Below are positions 21,640-30,868 of a stretch of 64,000 nucleotides of DNA, in pieces. The notes under the pieces were generated by a model. That model was not told where the DNA came from. It saw nothing but the letters and a program-made list of their open reading frames with translations, and ran no database searches. The translations under genes were made by a program, and so were the position numbers. Positions within the stretch are counted from its first letter, which is position 1; every line of letters starts with the position of its first letter. This DNA is from Zeus faber (lineage: Eukaryota; Chordata; Actinopteri; Zeiformes; Zeidae): positions 2,004,622-2,068,621 of the forward strand of contig OY482860.1 of the NCBI GenBank assembly GCA_960531495.1, in the 5' to 3' direction.

Positions 21640-24297
21640 GGGGGATGTACCATCAACATGGCAGTCCCGGAATGACCAGATATCGAGAGACAGCACCAAA
21701 GAAAGCATGAAAGTGTTGCAACAACGGCCAATCCTGAGATATTCAGGAAGACTAAACAAAGCAAGAGAAAAGAGTTCGGACAAAATGGTTTTACAAGCTC
21801 AGATACCACCACAAGAATTAAAACTCGCGGACAAACAAGTTACTTTTACTGTCAAGGTAGAAGGAGAACAGCTATGTGGGGAAGCTTTGCACCAGAAACA
21901 CAAACTTCTAACCTGGGGACAAGACCAGTGTAAAATAGATATCCGGAAAGGACAAACCTAATGGTGTTTTAGGGTACAACCACAAAAACAATGGGACCAT
22001 GATAAAAATAAGTATAAATTAGATAAAGAAGAGGTCAGTTTCCGCAAATAAAATGAGAAATAACAGATCTTAAACAAGAAGCAGAAGCCTCTTGTATGAC
22101 ACAAGAGCAAAAAGACAAGGCCTCTCAGTCTGAACAATGTAAGTCGAAAGTAAATGCAACTCCGATTATTGATAAAGTAGACCAAACTCTGATTACTGAT
22201 AAAGTAAACGCAACTTTGATTATTGATAAAGTAAATGCAACTCAGATTATTGATAAAGTAGACCAAACTCCGATTACTGATAAAGTAAACGCAACTTCAA
22301 TTGTTGATAAAGTAAATGCAACTTTGATTATTGATAAAGAAAATGCAACTCTGATTACTGATAAAGTAAATGCAACTCCCATTATTGATAAAGTAAATGC
22401 AACTCCCATTATTGATAAAGTAAACGCAACTTCGATTGTTGATAAAGTAAACGCAACTTTGATTATTGATAAAGTAAATGCAACTCCGATTACTGATAAA
22501 GTAAATGCAACTCCGATTATTGATAAAGTAGACCAAACTCTGATTACTGATAAAGTAAACGCAACTTCGATTGTTGATAAAGTAAACTCAACTTTGATTA
22601 TTGATAAAGTAAACGCAACTCAGATTGTTTATAAAATAGAACTCAGATTATGGGTAAAGTAGGCCCAACCCCAGTTACAAATAAAAAAGATGAAACTTCA
22701 ATAGCCAATAAGCTAGCACAAACTTCGGTTTCTAACAAATTAGAAAGAGCCTCAGTGACAATAGAACCAAGAAAGAACCTAACTACGACTATGAAGAAAA
22801 CAACGGCCGCGAAACCAACAAACGCCTTAAAAACAATTGGTAATGATAACAATGCTAGCCCTACCTTATGGGTTAAAATGTTAACAACAAATGGTACCAC
22901 AGCCACTTTACAGAGTGAAGTAAATTGTACAACAACAATGCAAACAAAGGCAGAGACGAGCCCAACAATGACCCCAAAAGAGAATATACTAAGCACAAAG
23001 GCAACTACGATATCAATGGCCAATGGCCTGAAAATACGGTAAATAAGACGATAATATCGACATTCTCTTATGTGACTACTGTGACTAAAATCATAACAAC
23101 AATTCCAACACCTATATCCGAGATACGTGCAAAATCAGTGTTCAATCCAACTGGGAGTGTTGACCGCCTCTTAACAGCAAGAACCTTAAAACAGTATGAA
23201 CCTGACCCCTATGGACGCAAAATTAGGGTAAGAACAAAAGACCGGTTGTATGAACGAGCAAAAGCAAATAATTGGTATAAATGGGTGGAGTTCACTGGAA
23301 AACAGATAGATGCAGACAGCTGTTATTTATGTAGTACAAATCGTCAAAATGCATTGTACGTAATAAACACTAAATACAATTGGGAATTGTGTAGAGAAGA
23401 GAAGAGACAGCAAATCGGAGGCTTAGAAGAGAAAGAGTTGAGGGAACAGGCCGAACTGAATAAAACAGGAATAACAAGTAATAGATTCTCACATCATAAT
23501 AAGGTAGTAGTGTGTTCAATGCAATGTTTACTGTACCTAGGATCAAGTGAATACAACCAGTATTACAAAACTAAATGGGATGGAAGCCCTATGAACTTAA
23601 TTATGAAAAGATGTCGCGATATGGACATAAATCTATCCAACGCAGTAGGCGAAGTAACATTACGAATAGGAACAGATTTCCAAATAGAGGAGGGATTGGA
23701 GTGTTATCAAAATGACGAAGGAAGCGCAAATGCCTGTGATGTGGGCAGTGTGGAAGAAGCGCAATGTGGGACAATTTGGAATGTCACCAGATATGACAAC
23801 AACCGGATCGCACTACTAGGACAACCACCTGTTCAAACGGCAAAGAAGTCATTTGTGTCATCCCTGTGGGGTGATAGTGTATGTCAAACTCAGGATAAGA
23901 TGAAAATTGGCAGACCAATTTTGGATCTGCGGTAATAGGATTCTTTGCCCTGTACTATCTAAACTGTGGAGAGGTAGATGCACAAGAGTACAAGTGGCTA
24001 CAGCAACAGTACAGTACAAGTGGTTATGCAGGTTATGGAAGAGATTGGTTTGCATGGCTAGATTTAAAAATGGGACGTTGGGGAATGATGTTGACAATAG
24101 GTATAATACTCTTGGTGCTACTAATAATAATGGGTTTAATTTTTTGCTGTTGTATTCCCATAATGAGATCCATGATCGGGTCTAGGCTGAGCAAACAAAT
24201 GATCCTCACGTCAAGAGACACAGTCGAGTCAAAAGGGTTAGAATGGGAACATGTTGGAGACGGAAGCCAGAGTGATGATGTTGGTGATGAGGAATAG
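21557..24297 (+). pseudogene. env: ERV-A env
   Basis: Env is the receptor-binding and fusion protein. The start at 21557 overlaps the pol end by about 80 bases and gives a signal peptide (MVLKLASLFLILYRLG). The first frame stops at 21959-21961. The surface region then contains an 18-copy 9-residue repeat (22153-22638), a Ser/Thr/Asn-rich stretch, and an ORF at 22925-23935 with NNWYKWVEFTGKQIDADSCY and many Cys. A membrane anchor (MMLTIGIILLVLLIIMGLIF) and cytoplasmic tail end at 24297. The fusion-peptide and heptad part of the transmembrane subunit seems largely deleted around 23930. It is frameshifted and non-functional. Confidence 0.8.
22153..22638 (+). repeat. 27-bp tandem repeat coding for a 9-residue N-glycosylation motif
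   Basis: Eighteen in-frame copies of a 27-base unit encode variants of NATxIIDKV. Fifteen copies begin with Asn-Ala/Ser-Thr, an N-glycosylation sequon; three read DQT. In five the residue after Thr is Pro, which would weaken glycosylation. The phase is kept for 486 bases although the flanking env frame is broken, and substitutions are mostly shared between non-adjacent copies, which suggests higher-order duplication. Confidence 0.95.
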
Positions 24298-24488
24298 AGA
24301 CTGACAAAGGCCTAAGCTTTGAAAGGCCATGATGAATCAATGCATGTTGAAACAAATTGAATGGTCAAGTTTTTTTTAGTTTTTATATAGTTATCCTTAG
24401 CATTATGACTAGCACATTGAAAATTGTAAATTGACAAATATATGTTAATTGATTTTTGGGACTTAGTAAGCCCCAAAGGGGGGATATA

Positions 24489-24977
24489 TGGGAGAATTTA
24501 ACTATAACATTCAACAGTAATACATAAGTTTTATCTTGCCTACACACAATATGAATCAAATAAGTGTGGGGAAATATTGAGTAAAGAAGATACCAATCTC
24601 CCTCAGTGCTGTTACAGTATGCTACCATTATAGATGATAAGGGGTGAATGAGTACAGTGGCTTTGTGGAATGTGTAGAGTTAACATGTTATATGTGGAGA
24701 CACAAGCTCAGGTCCAGGAGGAGTACAGGGATCCAGTGGACAGATTTCCATATAAGGAGTGAAAGTATGGTATGCTATGGTGACGCATGGATGATAGATG
24801 TGTAGAATGGAGCATATAAGCCAGCCTGGGGAGAGGCTCCGGAGTTCTTTGCAAACCAACTCAAGGCTTTAATGTTACTTGTTCACAAGTGATAATAAAA
24901 GTCTTTATCGTTCAAACTTGGGCTTCCTCAATCTTTCTTATTTTGTTAAAGTGTTAGAGTAGAGTTTATCTACAACA
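24489..24977 (+). repeat. ERV-A 3' LTR with preceding polypurine tract
   Basis: It starts TGGGAGAATT directly after the tract AAAGGGGGGATATA (24475-24488), which primes plus-strand synthesis. It ends TACAACA and has AATAAA at 24894-24899. It carries one copy of the block that is doubled in the 5' LTR. The two LTRs differ at a moderate number of sites, so the insertion is not recent. Confidence 0.9.
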
Positions 24978-25387
24978 ATAGAAGACACAGGTACCATCAG
25001 TACAACTTATTTTGTCTTTTAGTACAGTGTTCACCTCATGCAAAAATATCATGCATTTTTTTTCACAGCAAAGCAAGTAGCTCCTTTTACTGCCTTTTTG
25101 AGGCAACTTATTGTTTTTCTGATTCCGACTATCTGATCAAGACTACTGGGGTACATTTTACATATACAAATCCGATTACGGCTATCATGTGATCAGCCCA
25201 CCCCTAGTAATGAGGTTTTTTTTTGGGTGTGGTAACTGTAATATTATAACTGAAATGTTATTAGTAATTCGTTAAACTACTCATTACTAGGGAAAGTAAT
25301 ATTATTGCTGTACTATTATTATTGTATTATTACCTTATTAAATGGGTAACCCTTTTTCATATGCTCAGTGGAAATGACACATGCAAG
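24978..25387. other. Spacer between ERV-A and ERV-B with a foldback repeat
   Basis: Non-coding, AT-rich. It holds perfect 13-base inverted arms CCCTAGTAATGAG (25202-25214) and CTCATTACTAGGG (25280-25292), resembling a small MITE. Nothing here reads as the missing part of ERV-C. Confidence 0.6.
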
Positions 25388-25850
25388 TGGGGTGTCTGGA
25401 AGGTTTGAGGTAAATAGGTCACTGAGCTCCCAAAGCTGAGATATAGTGTGGGAATAATAGTAACTTAGTAAAGTATGTTACTATTAGATTAGATTGCCTT
25501 TATGTCATACGGAGAATGAAAACAACAACGGGCTATTCAGAGGCCCTCTGGGAAAGGGAATTGTGTTGATTCTTCGAGTTTGACCAGAGGAGGAAATCTT
25601 TAGATTTATGGCAAGACAGAGGCTGAGCGGGCACCTATGGGTTGGAACTAGATGTGGTATGTTATCTCTGTACAGCTTTAAAAGTGAGTGCAGAGCGTCG
25701 CTTGGCAGAGATTCCATCCGGCTCAGTTCTCTCCTGGATGTCAAGTCTGGTTTGATGCTGATTTGTGTAATAAAACTATTATTTTAATCAAGTCAGCGTC
25801 CGCGGTCACTCCTTCATTCATCAACACATCACATTCATCAAGAAACTACA
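25388..25850 (+). repeat. ERV-B 5' LTR
   Basis: It starts TGGGGTGTCTGG, has a poly(A) signal AATAAA at 25769-25774 and ends AACTACA, as does the 3' copy. Divergence from the 3' LTR is considerable, including indels, implying an old insertion. Confidence 0.85.
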
Positions 25851-25853
25851 AAG

Positions 25854-25870
25854 TGGCGTCACGAATCAGG
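25854..25870 (+). promoter_or_regulatory. ERV-B primer-binding site
   Basis: TGGCGTCACGAATCAGG starts three bases after the LTR end, where the primer tRNA would bind. The tRNA species was not assigned. Confidence 0.65.
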
Positions 25871-26079
25871 ATCTGTTGGGCCTCATTTGCCGATGCTGCC
25901 TGCTCCAGCGAACTGCCGCTCTCAGGGTGAGTAACCTCTCACAAAATTGAGCTGTTATGCGGTCTGGAGCAGTTGCGTTTTTGGCAAAGAGACCACACTG
26001 ACAAGAGCAGATTATGCGGAGATGGAGATGGTGTGTTGATGTGTGAAGTGAGTTTCCGTCTAAATTGCGGTTAATTAAG

Positions 26080-26720
26080 ATGTAAAAGAGGTAAATAAGG
26101 GGAATAAGAGAATAATAAATGAAGAGAATTAAGTTGAAATAGAGAATAGAGATGAGAGAAATAAAAGATGAAGTTAAAAGTAAAAGTTAAAGGCTTAAAG
26201 GGTGTGGAGAAAGAGGAAGTAAAAAGTAATTGTAGAATGGCAGAACTAGTAGCCAAAAGTTATTTAAATAACCATGCAAGATTAACGAAGACAGGGCCTG
26301 TATCTCGTTAAACAGTAAGACATGTGTACATAAAAGGCTGCGCGAAAGTTGGCCGAATGAAAATATAATATAGTCAAATCTAGGTAGGAAAAACAAGATG
26401 AAAAATGAAAAAGAGATAAAAGTCAAAAGTCGAAAGTAAGATGAAAAAGATAAAAAGTGAAAATGAGATAAAAGTTAAAATCCTAAAGTAAGATGAAAAA
26501 GATGAAAAGTGAAATAAAAAGAGTTACAAGTTAAAGGCTCAAAAGATGAAAAATAGTTTGAGAAGAAAAGTGGGGAAAAACAGGGCAGAACCCGCCCTGG
26601 AGAACTAGTGAACATGCATGATGAGAGAATCTGATTAAAAAGAATTTGTTAAAAGTTTGGCCAAAGAAAAAATTCTGAAGTCTGGCCAAAATGAAAATTT
26701 TGATGAAATTACAAAAGTAT
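26080..26720 (+). repeat. Purine-rich low-complexity leader segment of ERV-B
   Basis: Much of this stretch consists of degenerate repeats of words such as AAGATGAAAAAGATAAAAAG and AGTTAAAAG, and is poor in C on this strand. No ORF of note is present. It is part of the untranslated leader before gag. Confidence 0.7.
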
Positions 26721-26984
26721 AAATGAGTCGACGTGAAAACATAAAGCTAAGCGCTGTTGAAGTCTCTGGGGGATTAGATGTCCTGCGGGACAGACATATC
26801 TTTTTCTTTTTTTCTTTTTGTGTGTGTGAGTGTGAAAGTGCTGCGGCTACAGATGTGGAAAAGCTTTGTGCAATGTTTTGTGTATGTATAAGTGATATAT
26901 TGAATATATGTGTTATTAAATAGGTATACATATGTGGTGAGCAGTTGAATAATACATAAAGAGAAACATTTCTTGCCCCTTTAG

Positions 26985-27210
26985 TGATAAACATATATGA
27001 GCCTGTTTACGGACTTTGTAAAGTTGATAAAAATGTATGAGCCTTTCTTTAAGGACGTTTGATAAGTATATATGAGCCTTTTTCTCTAAGGACGTTTGAT
27101 AAATATATATGAGCCTTTTTTCCAAGGACGTTGGTACATTTGATAAAGGATATGAACCTTTACAGGACTTTTTATATTTGATAACAAAATGAGCCTTCTG
27201 AAGGACTAGA
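26985..27210 (+). repeat. Tandem repeat in the ERV-B leader (~40 bp, five to six copies)
   Basis: Degenerate copies of a unit with the core TTTGATAAATATATATGAGC followed by CTTTT and AAGGACG. The central copies are the most alike and the outer ones are shortened. Confidence 0.85.
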
Positions 27211-27305
27211 GCCACAGTCTGCCAACACATACATGTACACATCCAGAAAAGAAAAGAAAATCTCACGCTCTGAATTGGAAGTAGGATTTGTGAATTGTTT
27301 GATTA

Positions 27306-27638
27306 GTGTGTGGGTTTTTTCTTTTTCTTTTTATGCTTGGGGTGTGTGTGGTGATGATTTCTGTGAGTCCTGTCTGGTTAAAAGATGGTCTTGTTGGGGT
27401 GAAGGGAGACGCCGGTTCTAGATGCAAGAAAAGAGGTTTTGGGCTTTGGCTGCTGAGAGAAAACAGCTTTGATTTACGACTGGACGTAACTGCATTGAGC
27501 TGGGCTGTTTCTACGGGAGCCAAAACAAGATGTTCACTCGTTGACGACCAGTTCATACTGGAAGTCTTTGCTAAATTTAAGAGGTGGAGCAAGGGGTGGT
27601 GCTTCACACAAGAGTGGAATTTAGTTAACTCCTCCTGA
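27306..27638 (+). CDS. Leader ORF of ERV-B (110 codons), uncertain
   Basis: An uninterrupted frame lies between the primer-binding site and gag. Its N-terminus is strongly hydrophobic (FFLFLFMLGVCVVMISVSPVW), like a signal or membrane segment, and the rest is mixed with Lys/Arg clusters. No family is recognised. Epsilonretroviruses of fish are known to carry an accessory gene in this position, but I see no motif that links this one to it, and a frame of this length can arise by chance in 2.8 kb. It is listed so that it can be tested. Confidence 0.2.
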   Translation: MCGFFLFLFMLGVCVVMISVSPVWLKDGLVGVKGDAGSRCKKRGFGLWLLRENSFDLRLDVTALSWAVSTGAKTRCSLVDDQFILEVFAKFKRWSKGWCFTQEWNLVNSS

Positions 27639-28710
27639 CAAGAGGGGCTGTCTTGAGCCCCCCCTACTCTTTTCTCTCAGTAGTTAGAAGAAAAAACAAG
27701 ATAAAATAAAATTAAATAGATATATAGAATAAAAATAATAAATAAAATAAAAATAAATAGATAAATAGAATAAAAATAATTAATTAAAAGTGATATCAGG
27801 TTGACTAATATACTCTTTGGACTTTAAATGCATTGCATGATTAAAAGTAACCATTGCTTTATTTCAAGTGCGCGCAAAATTAAAAAAGCTGATAATGTAT
27901 GTCACACTGAATTGTATTACAGTGTGTATAAGAATTTAGAGTGAGCCTAAGACACTGAACTCTGTTGTTGTTCTTTTTCTTTTTTCTCTCTTCCTCTCTT
28001 TTACTATGCTGAGTGAAAGCAGGGGGAAAGACAGAGAAGATGGAATGAGTCTGAATTGAATCATCCAAAGGGCAGATGACAATACATCTGGCAGATCTTC
28101 ACAGACACTGAGGCTTGCGGATGACAACGTTCTGGAATCCTCAATCCATCTAAACCAATTAAAGGCCAGTACAGTTTTATCCACAAACTCTTTCAACAGA
28201 CCTCACCTGCATTTACCTAAAAGCCTATACATTTAGTTATAATATAGGTGTTTAGCTTGTTTTCACAGATGGGTTTGTAGTAGTTCTTTTTCATACATTG
28301 CATTTGCAATTATTTAGTGAGAAGACTTGGCAACGGACTGACTAATTAAGGCATTTGCCTAATTAATGGTATTATTGATTGATTGATTGATCACATGGGG
28401 AAAAGCTGATTTGATTGAAATACTGTTGAGTTCTGTGAATATTGATTTCATTATCTGAGTATGGTTTATCTATGCTGTTTTGAGAATGAACACTGATATA
28501 ATTTTGATAATTTAACATAAATGAGTGTGATCAGATGAATCAGATGGTGAACAAGTGAATTGGCTTTCAAAAGTGGGAAGCGATTGGTCTCCTTTGGGGT
28601 TGGCAAATTCAGCTGTTTTTGTTTGAGTGTGATTACACAGGGCTTTATAAACACATTTTAAGATAATTCAATTCAATTTACAATAAAAGAAAAACAAGAG
28701 GGTCATTAGG

Positions 28711-30796
28711 ATGTCAAAAACGGATCCTAAAATTGCAAAAGTAATCTCCTATTGAGGTAGTGCAAAAGAATAATCCCCTTATTAAAGATATTGCAAAAAT
28801 ATCAGGAAAATGGAGCAAGCGTTGGCCTGACATTGAACAACCATAGCCAGTTGAAGGAACTCTTAACCCGGATATGATTAAAACAATGCAGGTGCTTGTG
28901 TCCACATATAAAGTAAATCAAAAGAAAGGCATGAAAGGAAAGAGAGGCACGGAGAAAAGACAAACAGAACTTGGCATTCTGCAACTGTTCGCAAAGGACA
29001 GACATGGTTCGAAGCTGCAAAGGAAAAAAGAGAACAAAGTAGACAAGAAATAAAGAGAAATTAAAAGGAAACAGAAAAATTGATGGAGAAGATGACCGCA
29101 CCCTTCTCACATACAGCATCTGTAAAGAAGCCCCCGCCTTATGAGAAGGTGAAGTTCACTGATGTTTATCCCCAGCTCCCAGTGATTACATAGGAAGGCA
29201 ACTATCTCTTTAAAGATGACGATGAGCAAATAATAGAGATGGGCAAGGCTAAAACAACCATCAAGATGTATCCGAGCTCCAACATTACCAAGAGAAGGAA
29301 TCATTTGGGAAGCAGACAACGAGTCAGAAGTTTGGAAATAGGAGAAGAGATTGGGAGTGACTCTGACGAAGCTATTGGAGGATACGACCCAGCAGTCAGA
29401 CGGATGTTGGCTAAAGCGGAGAAAAAAGGAGCTCGACCAGTGAGGAAAATGGCACCAGGAACGGACGACACAGATGAAAGTGAACAGGGTGAAAGCGATG
29501 AAGAATCGGAGAAAGAAGATCCTTCCTGGTTTCAACCGTTAGCAGCCAGCACTGGCATAGGAGATGACAGACGTATGGTTTTAAGAGAGATTGAGAGGAG
29601 TATAGACAGATGCCTGGAGGACATGAGTGACTCCACCTGTCCAGAAGTATTGGAAAAACAATTACACAAATTGCAAATAACAGAGAAGAAACTCCAGAAG
29701 AAAAAGCCTCAAAAGCCAGACACGTTGAGGTATGGGCTACGTCCAAGAAAAGGAAAGAGACCCGACAAAATGTGTCCAGTGAAAATTCAAGGACAAAATT
29801 TAGAATACAAGCCTTGGCAGAACACAGACATGTCTAGCATACTTGAAAGTTACCCACTCTTCATGATGGAGCACATCCGTGGATCTCAAAGCTGGAAGAG
29901 GTTTTGGTGGGAACACAGCCTGCCATGGGAGATATTAAGAGACTTCTGGCTCGCCTTATTGGAGTCCCAGCGACGGAGGAGATCCTGCAGGCGGCAGGCA
30001 TTAACAGATATGTGGCAACTGCAGAATATGACCCAGAATTGTTTGCTGCAAGCTGAGGTCGGTTGTGGAGAGCATTGAAAGATGCATTTCCAACAAACAT
30101 ACACCCGGACATCATCTTTATCAAGGCATTGGGCCCACAGGAAAATCCAAGAGCTTATGTGTCAAGGGCTCATCAAGTGTGGAGAAATGTCACAGGAAAT
30201 GATCCAGAACTGAATCAAATGGAGAAATCAATTCTCTAAGCCAAAATGCAGAAGGGGCTGCCTCTACAAGTGAGGAGCAAATTGGCAATGGTTGGTCTTG
30301 GAAACATGACCAAAGGTGATTATACGGATCACATCAAGTGGAGCTATATTGGAAAAAGGAGCATGACCAGAAGGAACAGGACCAGGAGACTATCAGAAAA
30401 CTCAACCAAATACAGTTGGTGGATAACAAGAAGAAGGAAAAAAAACCTGCTGTGGTTATGCAGAGCCAGTCACAACCAAATCAATTACCACCACAACCAC
30501 AGCAAGAAAAGATTCAGGTTCTACCACCTGTGGTCCCCACTGTGTCCTTTCCACAGCCAGTTTTTGACCAACCACAAACATGGAGAGGAAGTGGTCAAGG
30601 AAATATAGGAAGAGGAGGAAATTTCAAACAGTCTCAAGGAGCGTGTCATAATTGTGGACAACTAGGTCATTTTGTATGTGACTGCTACAGGTTCATAGGA
30701 GGCTTCAGAGGAGGCTTCAGAGAAGGCTTCAGAGGACAACTACAGCCACCCAGGGGACTGGCGAACCCTTACAGGGGTCCGGAACCTGGTTTCTAG
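28711..30796 (+). pseudogene. gag: ERV-B gag
   Basis: The likely start is the ATG at 28711 (MSKTDPKIAKVISY, then a stop). The next parts recall the ERV-A start (KWSKRW, then EGTLNPDMIKTM). A late-domain motif KKPPPYEKV sits at 29125-29148; PPPY recruits cellular ESCRT-linked ubiquitin ligases for budding. The long frame 29239-30078 covers an acidic linker and capsid-like sequence. After frame changes, 30338-30796 has a Gln/Pro-rich tail and a zinc knuckle [14 protein letters not shown] (CX2CX4HX4C), then Gly/Arg/Phe repeats. Several stops break it. Confidence 0.85.
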
Positions 30797-30868
30797 GGGT
30801 GCCCAGAAGACTCGAAAGGGAGGTGTCAGCTGGTAGTATCACGGCCGGAGCAAGATCCAAAAATAGAG

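Larger units (their letters stand above)
14255..24977 (+). mobile_element. Endogenous retrovirus ERV-A (class-I-like), complete layout but defective
   Basis: This is a provirus-like element of about 10.7 kb. It has a 5' LTR (14255-14792), primer-binding site (14797), leader, gag, protease, an extra domain, RT, RNase H, integrase, env overlapping the pol end, a polypurine tract (24475-24488) and a 3' LTR (24489-24977). RT and integrase style and a simple gag-pol-env order suggest an ERV1/epsilon-gamma-like retrovirus. Gag, pol and env all carry stops or frameshifts, so it is not expected to be functional. Its closest relative in the window is ERV-B, with the same order including the extra domain. 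No target duplication is clear. Confidence 0.9.

Noticed and set aside
22297..22536. Minus-strand repeat frame (NNRSCIYFI-type) opposite the NAT repeat
   Set aside because: It is the antisense of the 27-bp repeat; the sense frame belongs to env.
25202..25292. Transcription terminator hairpin
   Set aside because: Perfect inverted arms exist, but this is eukaryotic DNA and the spacing fits a small foldback transposon better.
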